A stretch of DNA of 11,300 bases from Candidatus Gastranaerophilales bacterium (GCA_944325615.1 CALVAU010000207.1:1-11300), one strand, 5' to 3'; positions 1 through 7,333 are shown, counted from the first letter of the stretch. Notes: generated by a model not told the origin, from the sequence alone. Numbers and translations are program-made.

Positions 1-334
1 TGGTTGTAAATTTTCCTTTGACTATACGGTTTTCATTATCTACTTTATGTACAACACCTTCTCTATCAATATCCTCAGTTAATATAAAAGAAAATGTCGC
101 ATCCCTTTTAAGCCTTTTGGGACTTACTACATCTACAATATCCCCTTTTATCTTATAACCTTGAAAAATCAAAATTTCATTATCTAAATTCAAATCCGTT
201 ACAGCTTCTACCGTCAACGTATCTGTCGGATTTTCCGTATTGAAGTCAGATAGAGCTTTTACTTTTATTGTTGCTGCACTTACTGGCATTACTGTTATAA
301 ATAATAATATAGATAGCACTAATATTTTTTTCAT
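1..334 (-). CDS. Exported protein of unknown function, C-terminus cut by window edge
   Basis: The frame is open from an ATG at 334 down to base 1, giving at least 111 residues without a stop. The first ~20 residues (MKKILVLSILLFITVMPVSA) are a classic Sec signal peptide: two lysines, a hydrophobic core and an A-x-A-like end. The mature part is polar and looks beta-rich, with alternating V/I and charged residues (e.g. TLTVEAVTDL, EILIFQGYKIKGDIVDVVSP); no catalytic motif is visible in this part. I do not recognise the family. An AAAGGG ribosome-binding site lies about 6 nt upstream, in the 17-bp gap after the previous gene's stop, so it is probably co-transcribed with the gene at 352-738. It was found by manual translation. 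Existence is fairly sure; function unknown. Confidence 0.8.
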   Translation of the reverse strand, partial: MKKILVLSILLFITVMPVSAATIKVKALSDFNTENPTDTLTVEAVTDLNLDNEILIFQGYKIKGDIVDVVSPKRLKRDATFSFILTEDIDREGVVHKVDNENRIVKGKFTT

Positions 335-351
335 TAAATTATCCCTTTATT

Positions 352-738
352 TTAATTGTATTTAAAATTTCTATTCGACTTTAAATTACTACAAAACGAA
401 TTAATAGTAGATTTGTATTTTGAATCAAATTTATAGTGTAAACGGACACTACGACCATTTTTTAGTACTAACTCAGGATAATAGCACTTTCTACCATTAC
501 TTATGTCAGCAATCTTACTCCTACAATATCTTCTAAAAACAGATGGAGAACAAGATCTAATGTCATCAGAACTAAATGACTCAAGGACTTTTTTACCATC
601 TAAAACTCTACAATTACCATCAATACATACTAACTTTATCTTTTTGAAAGACATATCATAAGAAAACATTAATAAGACAACTAAAACCACACCAACTAAC
701 GTAACATATTTATTTTTTAATAAACTTGATAAATCCAT
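352..738 (-). CDS. Small membrane-anchored, six-cysteine protein of unknown function
   Basis: A 128-aa protein with an N-terminal hydrophobic helix (about residues 11-27) after a short Lys-containing start, so probably a signal anchor with the rest outside the cytoplasm. All six cysteines (38, 43, 63, 72, 85, 116) are in the soluble part, and an even number fits three disulfides; this is inference. The domain is rich in Lys, Arg, Ser and Tyr (predicted basic), with no enzyme motif that I can see. The ATG at 738 follows a GGGGA ribosome-binding site at suitable spacing and a strong promoter (778-806). It is first of a likely two-gene unit with the exported protein at 1-334 (17-bp gap). It looks somewhat more AT-rich than uvrA upstream. 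No family recognised. Confidence 0.75.
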   Translation of the reverse strand: MDLSSLLKNKYVTLVGVVLVVLLMFSYDMSFKKIKLVCIDGNCRVLDGKKVLESFSSDDIRSCSPSVFRRYCRSKIADISNGRKCYYPELVLKNGRSVRLHYKFDSKYKSTINSFCSNLKSNRNFKYN

Positions 739-777
739 ATTATTTTCCCCAGCTCTCTACACTAATTACATACTATA

Positions 778-806
778 ATTTAATCATTCTATAATAATCT
801 TGTCAA
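778..806 (-). promoter_or_regulatory. Sigma70-type promoter for the two small exported-protein genes
   Basis: Read on the minus strand: a perfect -35 TTGACA (806-801), a 17-bp spacer, and a -10 TTAAAT (783-778, 4/6 match). Predicted transcription start is near 771, about 33 nt before the ATG at 738. The -35 overlaps the last bases of uvrA, including its TGA at 803-805. No terminator is visible between uvrA and this promoter, so uvrA transcripts may also read through. Confidence 0.6.
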
Positions 807-3628
807 GAAAATAAAGGTTTTAGGTATTGTCCGGTATAGGAATTTTTATTTCTTGAAACCTGTTTTGGAGTACCTGTCGCAACAATTTGTCCGCCTCCAA
901 TACCACCTTCAGGCCCAAGATCGATTATATGGTCTGCAACTTTTATCAAATCAAGGTTATGTTCGATTATCAAAATAGTATTACCTTGATCTGCAAGTGC
1001 ATGAAGAATTTTTATGAGTTTATCCAAATCTGCCCAATGAAGTCCGACAGACGGTTCATCCATCAAATAAAGCGTCTTACCTGTTGCTCGTTTATTCAAT
1101 TCTGATGCCAATTTTATACGTTGAGCTTCTCCACCGGAAAGAGTTGTAGCACTTTGACCCAGCTTTATATAATCTAGTCCGACATCATTCAATGTTTGAA
1201 GCTTATTTTTTATACTCGGCACATTCTCAAAAAAGGCCAAAGCTTCTTTTACACTCATATCAAGCACATCAGCTATTGTCTTTCCTTTGTATTTAACTTC
1301 TAAGGTCTCACGATTGTAGCGTTTCCCTTTACATACAGGACATTTGACATAGACATCCGATAAAAAATTCATCTCAATTTTATTGACGCCATCACCTTTA
1401 CAAGCTTCGCAACGACCGCCTTTTACATTGAAACTGAATCTTCCGGCTTTATAACCTCTGAGTTTTGCCTCATTTGTTTTGGCATACAAATCCCTTATGT
1501 GTGTAAATAAATCAGTATAAGTCGCAGGATTTGATCTTGGGGTTCTGCCAATTGGAGATTGATCAATATCAATAATTTTATCAATATTTTCAAATCCTGT
1601 AATCTCATCTACCCCTTGAGGCTTTGGTTTATCTTTTCTTAATTTATGCAGAGCATATTGATATATCAAATCTTGCATCAATGTAGATTTACCTGAGCCT
1701 GAAACCCCTGTCAGCACAACTATCTTACCGAGCGGAATATCTACGTTAATGTTTTTCAAGTTATTTAAATGCGCGTTTTTCACACTCAAGAACTTGCCAT
1801 TACCTTCACGAACTTTTTCAGGGATAGGAATATATCGTTCTCCACTCAGATATTTACCTGTAATTGAATCTGGGGCATTTATAATATCTTGAACAGAACC
1901 TGAGGCTATTATATTTCCACCCAAGACTCCTGCGCGAGGTCCAATATCAACTATATAATCAGCATTTCTTATTGTATCTTCATCATGTTCTACAACAATC
2001 AATGTATTACCAAGATTTCTAAGTTTTATAAGCGTTTTAATTAACCTATCATTATCTCTTTGGTGCAGACCAATAGAAGGTTCGTCCAGTACATATAAAA
2101 CACCTGACAATCCGCTTCCTATTTGAGTCGCAAGTCTTATTCTCTGTGCTTCTCCGCCTGAAAGAGTTCCTGCCATACGTGCCAGGTTAAGATAACTTAA
2201 TCCGACATCCTTTAAAAACTTCAATCTGGCTCTGATTTCATCCAGAATTTGTTTTGCAATTTGAATTTTATATTCATCTAACTCTAAATACAAATCAGAA
2301 ATAAAATCATATTCTTCATCAACTGGCATTAATGTAAATTCATAGATATTCTTATCTTTGATAGTCACAGCAAGCGGGAACGGTTTCAATCTTGCACCTT
2401 TACAAGCCGTACAAGGCGTCATCACCATATATTTTTCAATTTCTTCGCGCCAGTATTCTCCTTCTGATTCGTGATACTTTTTCATCAAGTAAGGAATTAC
2501 CCCAGGATATGCACCATATCTTGTCTCATAGCGTTTTGAAGTAAAACCTTTTATTTTCATCTTTATAATATCATTTGAGCCATAAAGAATAATATTTTGG
2601 TGCTCCTCAGGCAAGTCTTCAAAAGGTAAATCAGCATCTATCCCATAAGAAGAACATACAGCAGTCAACATATCTTTATAAAACGACGTAGAAGATTTAT
2701 CCCAAGGATATATAGCTCCGCCATTTATTGATTTTGTTCTATCAGGTACTACAAGATCCGGAGAAATAGTATAATCGACACCGATACCTGAACATCTTTC
2801 ACAAGCACCATAGGGGTTATTAAATGAAAAAATTCTTGGCGCTAGTTCTTCAAAACTTAAATTACACTTTGCACATGCCAGCTTTTCACTATAAATTATT
2901 TCTTTATCGCCAACCACATCAACAATTGTGATTCCATCAGCTTTTTGTAATGCTATACTTACACTATCTGCAATTCTTGATTGCGCCTCCGGTTTTACAA
3001 CAATTCTATCAACCACTACATGGATTGTGTGCTTTTTATTTTTTTCAAGTTGAATTTCATCTTCATCAAGGTTATAAATTTCACCATCAACTTTTACTCT
3101 CACAAATCCTTCTTGGCGTAATTCTTCAAAAGTTGATTGATATTCACCTTTCTTACCCCTTACAACAGGAGCTAAAATTTGAATTTTGGTACCTTGAGGG
3201 AGTTTCAATATACTATTTACAATTTCATCAATTGTCTGCGGTTTAATTTCTTCACCGCAATTTGGACAATGCGGAGTTCCAATTCTTGCATATAAAAGAC
3301 GCAGGTAGTCATAAATCTCAGTTACAGTCCCGACCGTTGATCTCGGGTTGTTACTGGTTGACTTTTGGTCTATTGAAATAGCCGGAGAAAGCCCGTCTAT
3401 GTATTCAACATCAGGCTTATCCATCTGTCCTAAAAACTGTCTTGCATAGGTAGAAAGACTTTCTATATAACGTCTTTGACCTTCTGCAAAAATAGTATCA
3501 AAGGCTAAAGAACTCTTACCGGACCCTGAAACTCCGGTAAATACAACCAACTCATTTTTTGGAATTTCTAAAGATACATCTTTTAAGTTATGTTCTTTTG
3601 CACCTTTTATTTTTATTGAATCTTGCAT
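803..3628 (-). CDS. uvrA: UvrA, excinuclease ABC subunit A
   Basis: UvrA is the DNA-damage-recognition ATPase of nucleotide excision repair; as a dimer it loads UvrB at lesions. The 941 aa are full length (E. coli UvrA is 940). Two ABC ATPase modules are complete: Walker A GVSGSGKS at 32-39 and 641-648, LSGGEAQ signatures near 489 and 830, Walker B VLDEPS/LMDEPS near 513 and 855, with H-loop histidines in VVEH and IIEH. Zinc-module cysteine pairs are at 252/255 with 276/279 and at 740/743 with 763/766; further CxxC pairs occur at 121/124 and 406/409. The UvrB-interaction region follows the first Walker A. The ATG at 3628 has no Shine-Dalgarno; a good promoter ends 6 nt before it, suggesting a leaderless mRNA. 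The gene lies 30 bp after folP. Nothing appears truncated. Confidence 0.98.
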   Translation of the reverse strand: MQDSIKIKGAKEHNLKDVSLEIPKNELVVFTGVSGSGKSSLAFDTIFAEGQRRYIESLSTYARQFLGQMDKPDVEYIDGLSPAISIDQKSTSNNPRSTVGTVTEIYDYLRLLYARIGTPHCPNCGEEIKPQTIDEIVNSILKLPQGTKIQILAPVVRGKKGEYQSTFEELRQEGFVRVKVDGEIYNLDEDEIQLEKNKKHTIHVVVDRIVVKPEAQSRIADSVSIALQKADGITIVDVVGDKEIIYSEKLACAKCNLSFEELAPRIFSFNNPYGACERCSGIGVDYTISPDLVVPDRTKSINGGAIYPWDKSSTSFYKDMLTAVCSSYGIDADLPFEDLPEEHQNIILYGSNDIIKMKIKGFTSKRYETRYGAYPGVIPYLMKKYHESEGEYWREEIEKYMVMTPCTACKGARLKPFPLAVTIKDKNIYEFTLMPVDEEYDFISDLYLELDEYKIQIAKQILDEIRARLKFLKDVGLSYLNLARMAGTLSGGEAQRIRLATQIGSGLSGVLYVLDEPSIGLHQRDNDRLIKTLIKLRNLGNTLIVVEHDEDTIRNADYIVDIGPRAGVLGGNIIASGSVQDIINAPDSITGKYLSGERYIPIPEKVREGNGKFLSVKNAHLNNLKNINVDIPLGKIVVLTGVSGSGKSTLMQDLIYQYALHKLRKDKPKPQGVDEITGFENIDKIIDIDQSPIGRTPRSNPATYTDLFTHIRDLYAKTNEAKLRGYKAGRFSFNVKGGRCEACKGDGVNKIEMNFLSDVYVKCPVCKGKRYNRETLEVKYKGKTIADVLDMSVKEALAFFENVPSIKNKLQTLNDVGLDYIKLGQSATTLSGGEAQRIKLASELNKRATGKTLYLMDEPSVGLHWADLDKLIKILHALADQGNTILIIEHNLDLIKVADHIIDLGPEGGIGGGQIVATGTPKQVSRNKNSYTGQYLKPLFS

Positions 3629-3634
3629 AACTTA

Positions 3635-3662
3635 ATTATGACACGTAAAAGTGTAATTTCAA
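3635..3662 (-). promoter_or_regulatory. uvrA promoter abutting the start codon (leaderless type)
   Basis: On the minus strand: -35 TTGAAA (3662-3657, 5/6), a 16-bp spacer, an extended TGT (3643-3641), -10 CATAAT (3640-3635, 5/6), then exactly 6 nt and the uvrA ATG. Transcription would start at or beside the A of ATG. No Shine-Dalgarno is present. The spacer holds a dyad ACAC-N6-GTGT (3641-3654). The -35 overlaps the folP stop codon (3659-3661). Confidence 0.6.
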
Positions 3663-4801
3663 ATTTTATCAGTCACATCTAACAAAATCTTGTGCAATCT
3701 GACATTGTGCACCCTGATATAATCGACTTTTCTTTCAATAGCAAGCGTATTTAAGGCAACTGTGAAAATATCTTTCATATCATTATCATAATCCTGCATA
3801 TTCAATAATGATTTTCGAGAAAGCCCGAGCATTACCTCACATCCAATACCGTAAAATTCTTCTATCCGTTTTATGATTTCAAAATTATCTTCTCTTGTCT
3901 TTCCAAACCCAATTCCAGGATCTATAATGATATTTTCTTTCTTTATTCCTTTTGATAGAGCATAATCTATTTTTTCTTTTAATTTCAAATAAATTTCATC
4001 AATCAAACTGTCATAATATGGATTGTCCTGCATATTTTCAGGAGTTCCCTTTGAATGCTGGATAATTACTTTCACACCATACTTTGCAACGACATCTGCC
4101 ATATTTTCATCAAAGTCAAACCCGGATACATCATTTATAATTGAAGCTCCGTTTTTAATACATATTTCTGCAACTTTTGCACATCTGGTATCAATACTAA
4201 TCGGAATTGCGAGATTTTTCTCTTTTGCAAATTCTAAAATAGGTAGTAATCTGTCAATTTGAGCTTCAGCTGAAACCGCAGTAGAATATGGTTTTGTAGA
4301 TTCTGCACCAATATCTATAATATCAGCACCTGAATCCACCATATATTTAAAATGTGCCGTTGCCTTTTCATAATCTAAAAATTCACCACCATCTGAAAAC
4401 GAGTCAGGCGTAAGATTTAAAATCCCGACGATTTTTGTATTGGTAATTTTATCTTTATTTAAGAATCCAATTATATCTTCTGATAAGTTTTTCAGGCCAA
4501 ATGGTTGTTTTTTGAGTTTATCAGCAATTTTTTTAAGCTGAGAAATACTCCCGCCTAAAATACAATCTGTTTTATCAATTTTGGCTGTTATTGTCTCACG
4601 ATGAGTTGCACAATCGGCTCCAACAGATAGGGCTGTCTGTTTTAAAATATTAGCCTGTGGAAGTGTTAAATTGTATATTTTTATATTTTTATACTTAAAC
4701 TTTTGCGCACCACAATCAGCATAAGCCTTATCATATCCTATGCGTGCAACCTCTTTTTCTATATTATCTGTTTTAATCTCTTTTAATATAAATTCATTCA
4801 T
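3659..4801 (-). CDS. folP: Dihydropteroate synthase with N-terminal extension
   Basis: It condenses dihydropterin pyrophosphate with p-aminobenzoate to dihydropteroate in folate synthesis and is the sulfonamide target. Of 380 aa, about 120-380 form the TIM barrel. Motifs: GILNLTPDSFSDGG (126-139, pterin/Mg site), DIGAESTKP (163-171), SIDTR (202-206), INDVSG (222-227), DPGIGFGKT (294-302), GLSRKS (326-331) and RVHNV (363-367; often RVHDV). The loop usually read as M-H-x-x-G is QHSKG here. Classical enzymes are about 280 aa; the ~115-residue N-terminal part, with TLPQANILKQTALSVGADCAT, resembles the extension of some longer bacterial and archaeal DHPS and is not an unrelated fusion as far as I can tell. 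The ATG at 4801 lacks a Shine-Dalgarno but has an extended -10 six bases before it. 25 bp separate it from the preceding gene. Confidence 0.95.
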   Translation of the reverse strand: MNEFILKEIKTDNIEKEVARIGYDKAYADCGAQKFKYKNIKIYNLTLPQANILKQTALSVGADCATHRETITAKIDKTDCILGGSISQLKKIADKLKKQPFGLKNLSEDIIGFLNKDKITNTKIVGILNLTPDSFSDGGEFLDYEKATAHFKYMVDSGADIIDIGAESTKPYSTAVSAEAQIDRLLPILEFAKEKNLAIPISIDTRCAKVAEICIKNGASIINDVSGFDFDENMADVVAKYGVKVIIQHSKGTPENMQDNPYYDSLIDEIYLKLKEKIDYALSKGIKKENIIIDPGIGFGKTREDNFEIIKRIEEFYGIGCEVMLGLSRKSLLNMQDYDNDMKDIFTVALNTLAIERKVDYIRVHNVRLHKILLDVTDKI

Positions 4802-4807
4802 AAAATC

Positions 4808-4816
4808 ATTTTAACA
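4808..4816 (-). promoter_or_regulatory. Extended -10 promoter abutting the folP start (leaderless type)
   Basis: On the minus strand TGT (4816-4814) is followed by TAAAAT (4813-4808, 5/6), then exactly 6 nt (GATTTT) and the folP ATG at 4801. There is no ribosome-binding site. A -35 is weak (TGAAAA at 17-bp spacing), as tolerated by extended -10 promoters. The layout matches the uvrA and orf271 starts. Confidence 0.45.
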
Positions 4817-4826
4817 GAAAAAGATA

Positions 4827-5315
4827 TTAGTTTTCATCATCTTCTGCCAATGAATTTAAAAACTGAGATTTTTGCAAGTGATCATTATATGCAATTGAAG
4901 TTGTTTTTACAATATTGGTAAGACCAGTCGCCAAAGTCATTAGGGCTAAACCGAAGCCTAGACCTGATGCAACTTTCAAAAAGACTTTACTTTTTACAAT
5001 TTTACCTAAAACCGGTGCTTTTTGCGCCCAGCTTGTAATACCTTCAGTGAATTCTTTTGCCATTCTGCCAAAGCGACTAAATAATGACTTTGATTCTTTA
5101 ATAGGTTTTTGCGCAAATTTTATATTATCAGTTACTTCTTGAGACAAAAATCCAAGCTTTTTAGCAGAATTAAAGTTTCTGAAACCTGCTTTATTACTTG
5201 CGGCAGCTATAGCACCGCCACCGACTGCAGCTTCACCTACTTTTTTCTTCTTTTCTTCAATATCTTGTCTTGTATATTCACTATTTCCAGCAAATGATAC
5301 AGAAGCAACTTTCAT
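4827..5315 (-). CDS. Small putative membrane protein, F-x-G N-terminal motif (orf162)
   Basis: 162 aa, family not recognised. It opens with MKVASVSFAGN, a short N-terminal motif resembling that of the gene upstream (VNFGKR); there is no ordinary signal peptide. A charged EEKKKK stretch (20-25) precedes a small Gly/Ala-rich segment (about 27-39, GEAAVGGGAIAAA). The middle is basic and probably helical. One clear transmembrane-like segment lies near residues 112-136, rich in Gly, Leu and Ala (ASGLGFGLALMTLATGL). The tail is acidic (EDDEN). The ATG shares one base with the upstream stop (TAATG at 5317-5313) and is served by an AGGAG site inside the upstream gene, so the two are translationally coupled and probably made in fixed proportion. 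A role at the membrane, perhaps jointly with orf247, is inference only. Confidence 0.75.
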   Translation of the reverse strand: MKVASVSFAGNSEYTRQDIEEKKKKVGEAAVGGGAIAAASNKAGFRNFNSAKKLGFLSQEVTDNIKFAQKPIKESKSLFSRFGRMAKEFTEGITSWAQKAPVLGKIVKSKVFLKVASGLGFGLALMTLATGLTNIVKTTSIAYNDHLQKSQFLNSLAEDDEN

Positions 5316-6058
5316 TATTCTTCTCCTTCAGAGTTTTCAGGCTTTTTAAGAGTATCCATTGCTTCGACTGCACCTGTTGAAATACCACCAGCTACGCTAA
5401 GTGTATTAACTGCAGCCTTTTTATAATTGATACCAGCAAGTTTGTTATAAGCTTTTACAACGCCTTCTGCCAAAAATCCTAAACCAGCATCGATAACGTT
5501 GACTGTTTTTTGAACTAATTTATTTCCTGAAATTTTTTCACCAAGTTTTTTCAAAGATTTTGCAAATTTTGAACCTTCAAATTTATTTAATTTATTAACA
5601 AAACTTTGTTTACTGTTTTTGAATGTTTTTGTATTTTCAAATGCTGTAACTTTTTTAGAGATGAATTTTTTAATATTTCCAAAAGCTTTGCTTATAGGAG
5701 TTTTTACAATTTTATCAAATTTTTCTGCGACATTTTTAACTATATTTGAACTAGCCATATCTTTGAATGCGGCAATAATATACTTAGCACTCCATCCTGT
5801 TGCCATTCCGCCTAATACACCAGCTGCAAGAACAGCTCCACCTTTCATAGCTGCTTTCATCGGTTTTGGCAATTGAGCTTCTTTTTCTGCAATAATATCT
5901 TCAAAATTTTGGCGTTGATTTTCCCAAAGAGCACGATCTTCATCTTCTTCGTACTGAGCTCTTACATTATCCAACGCTGTAGGTTTTGAATTATAATCGC
6001 GTTTGCCAAAATTTACAGAATTTAAATTTTGATTAATAACAGGATGAATTGTTAACAT
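5315..6058 (-). CDS. Putative membrane-associated basic protein, F-x-G N-terminal motif (orf247)
   Basis: 247 aa, family not recognised. The N-terminus carries LNSVNFGKR (12-20), reminiscent of VSFAGN in the coupled gene downstream. Residues 30-62 are acidic and probably helical (EEDED, ENQRQNFEDIIAEKEAQ). A Gly/Ala-rich hydrophobic segment spans about 73-98 (GGAVLAAGVLGGMATG). Residues 99-185 are strongly Lys-rich with repeated amphipathic units (KFDKIVK, FGNIKKFISKK, KLNKFEG, KSLKKLGEKISG). Two weaker Gly-rich hydrophobic stretches follow (VIDAGLGFLAEGVV, LSVAGGISTGAV), then an acidic tail. The arrangement suggests membrane insertion or peripheral membrane binding. The start at 6058 is preceded by a GGAGA ribosome-binding site and a promoter at 6171-6199 with a roughly 106-nt leader. 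First gene of the cassette with orf162. Confidence 0.75.
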   Translation of the reverse strand: MLTIHPVINQNLNSVNFGKRDYNSKPTALDNVRAQYEEDEDRALWENQRQNFEDIIAEKEAQLPKPMKAAMKGGAVLAAGVLGGMATGWSAKYIIAAFKDMASSNIVKNVAEKFDKIVKTPISKAFGNIKKFISKKVTAFENTKTFKNSKQSFVNKLNKFEGSKFAKSLKKLGEKISGNKLVQKTVNVIDAGLGFLAEGVVKAYNKLAGINYKKAAVNTLSVAGGISTGAVEAMDTLKKPENSEGEE

Positions 6059-6073
6059 AATTTCTCCATTTCT

Positions 6074-6096
6074 TTAGACTTTTGCATTTAGTCTAA
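6074..6096. promoter_or_regulatory. Perfect inverted repeat in the orf247 leader, just upstream of its RBS
   Basis: TTAGACT (6074-6080) and AGTCTAA (6090-6096) are perfect 7-bp arms around a 9-nt loop (TTTGCATTT). In the orf247 transcript this would form a hairpin ending a few nucleotides before the GGAG ribosome-binding site (about 6064-6068). It could be an mRNA structure controlling translation or a protein-binding operator; the sequence alone does not decide. No U-tract follows, so it is not an intrinsic terminator. Confidence 0.45.
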
Positions 6097-6170
6097 TGGA
6101 TGTAAAAAAACTTTTTTGCTGTTTACACCGAATCATTTTAATAAAAATTTACAAACACTCTACACGCTAT

Positions 6171-6199
6171 ATTATCTCATATCTTGATGTTTTTGTAAA
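6171..6199 (-). promoter_or_regulatory. Sigma70-type promoter of the orf247-orf162 cassette
   Basis: On the minus strand: -35 TTTACA (6199-6194, 5/6), 17-bp spacer, -10 GATAAT (6176-6171, 5/6). Predicted start near 6164, leaving an unusually long leader of about 106 nt before the ATG at 6058. The -35 lies immediately beside the 3' end of the radical SAM gene (stop at 6201). Confidence 0.6.
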
Positions 6200-6200
6200 G

Positions 6201-7127
6201 TTAATATAAATTTTTGCAACCTTGAAAACTATTTCTTAAAGCTAATTCTCTATCTATTTGATTTAGACAATCCATTTTTTTGCCGAGCCATCTTGGAGCA
6301 ATCAGTTTTTTCTTTAAACCGTTCCCTGCCAGTCTGTGGATTGTTGTCTCAGGCGGAAGATATTCCAAAAAATCACAAACAGTTTTTATGTACTCTTCCT
6401 CACTCATAAAATCAATTTCACCCGCGTTATACAAACTCGCAAGTTTTGTATTTTCAAGAGCACAAAGCATATGTATCTTTACACCATCAACTTTTAATTG
6501 TGCAAGTTTTTGCGCTGTCCGCATTATCTCATCATGAGTTTCCCAAAGCCCCAAAATCACATGTACACAAACATTTATTCCCTTTTCCTTAGTTTTTTCA
6601 TAGGCTTTTAGAAAACAATCAAAATCATGCCCGCGATTTATTTTTTTTAGAGTTTTGTCATGAATTGATTGAAGTCCATACTCAATCCAAGTATAATAAT
6701 CATCTTTATAACTTGATATCAAATTGAGCTTTTCATCATCAACGCAATCTGGTCTGGTACCTATTGAAAGCCCTACTATTCTTTCATCACAAAGTGATGA
6801 ATTATATATTTTTTCAAGTTCTTTTACCGGTTTATAAGTATTTGAATATGCTTGAAAATAGGACATAAACTTTTGAGCTTTAAAGCGGGTACTTAAGTTT
6901 TTTATGCCTTCTTGAATCTGATCTTCGATTGATAGAAGATTTGAATGGGCTTGAGAAAAGCTTCCGCCTTCATCACAAAAAATACAACCGCCTTTTGAAA
7001 TTGTACCGTCCCTATTCGGACACGAAAAACCGGCATCAAGAGTAATTTTATAGACCTTGACGCCGAATTTATTCTTTAAATATGCACTATATTGATTATA
7101 CCGTTTATCAGTATCGTTAAAAAACAT
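6201..7127 (-). CDS. Radical SAM protein, TIGR01212 (YhcC/YtqA-like) family
   Basis: 308 aa, the usual family length. Radical SAM enzymes use a 4Fe-4S cluster to cleave S-adenosylmethionine. The cluster-binding motif is C36-x11-C48-x2-C51 (CPNRDGTISKGGCIFC), the non-canonical long spacing typical of the YhcC/YtqA family rather than CxxxCxxC. Other family landmarks: SIGTRPDCVDDE (121-132), EYGLQSIHDKTLKKINRGHD (149-168), VHVILGLWET (188-197) and the C-terminal HRLAGNGLKKKLIAP (264-278), matching the family's RL-G-x-x-x-x-x-LIAP tail. Substrate and reaction are not established for the family as far as I know. The start ATG (7127-7125) overlaps the stop of the preceding zinc-ribbon gene by one base (TAATG), so translation is coupled; its own ribosome-binding site is weak. 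Family assignment is firm, function open. Confidence 0.92.
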   Translation of the reverse strand: MFFNDTDKRYNQYSAYLKNKFGVKVYKITLDAGFSCPNRDGTISKGGCIFCDEGGSFSQAHSNLLSIEDQIQEGIKNLSTRFKAQKFMSYFQAYSNTYKPVKELEKIYNSSLCDERIVGLSIGTRPDCVDDEKLNLISSYKDDYYTWIEYGLQSIHDKTLKKINRGHDFDCFLKAYEKTKEKGINVCVHVILGLWETHDEIMRTAQKLAQLKVDGVKIHMLCALENTKLASLYNAGEIDFMSEEEYIKTVCDFLEYLPPETTIHRLAGNGLKKKLIAPRWLGKKMDCLNQIDRELALRNSFQGCKNLY

Positions 7128-7297
7128 TATTTTTCTTCATCTTGTCCGTCTAAAATCGGATATACATAATGCTCACCGCAATTTGGACAAACAACTTCCT
7201 GTTGTTTACCTTTTTCTAATTGAGCTACTTCAAATAATGTTTTGCAACCTGATTGAACACATCTAATTGCCCAGGTTGGTCTGATTAATCTTGCCAT
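7127..7297 (-). CDS. 56-aa four-cysteine zinc-ribbon protein
   Basis: A short gene found by manual translation: ATG at 7297, TAA at 7129-7127, 56 codons, preceded by a strong GAGGAAA ribosome-binding site and a promoter at 7334-7362. The product begins MARLIRPTWAIRC and has cysteines at 13, 18, 37 and 40 (C-x4-C and CPNC), the layout of a small zinc ribbon, followed by a Y/V-rich strand (EHYVYPIL) and an acidic tail (DGQDEEK). Such ribbons bind nucleic acid or protein; which applies here is unknown. It overlaps the downstream radical SAM gene by one base, so the two are coupled and could act together. Strong RBS, promoter and coupling make a real gene likely. Exact role is not known. Confidence 0.8.
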   Translation of the reverse strand: MARLIRPTWAIRCVQSGCKTLFEVAQLEKGKQQEVVCPNCGEHYVYPILDGQDEEK

Positions 7298-7333
7298 ATA
7301 ATTTCCTCTTTTCTACCTCAAATCAACATCAAT

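Noticed and set aside
2950..3246. Plus-strand ORFs inside uvrA, such as this 98-aa one
   Set aside because: They lie antisense within a complete, well-conserved gene and show no family motif; they are frame shadows. The same applies to antisense ORFs in folP, orf247, orf162 and the protease.
6074..6136. A 20-codon ORF inside the orf247 leader, ending in the hairpin arm
   Set aside because: No ribosome-binding site, no regulatory-peptide codon pattern, and such short ORFs are common by chance; not listed as a gene.
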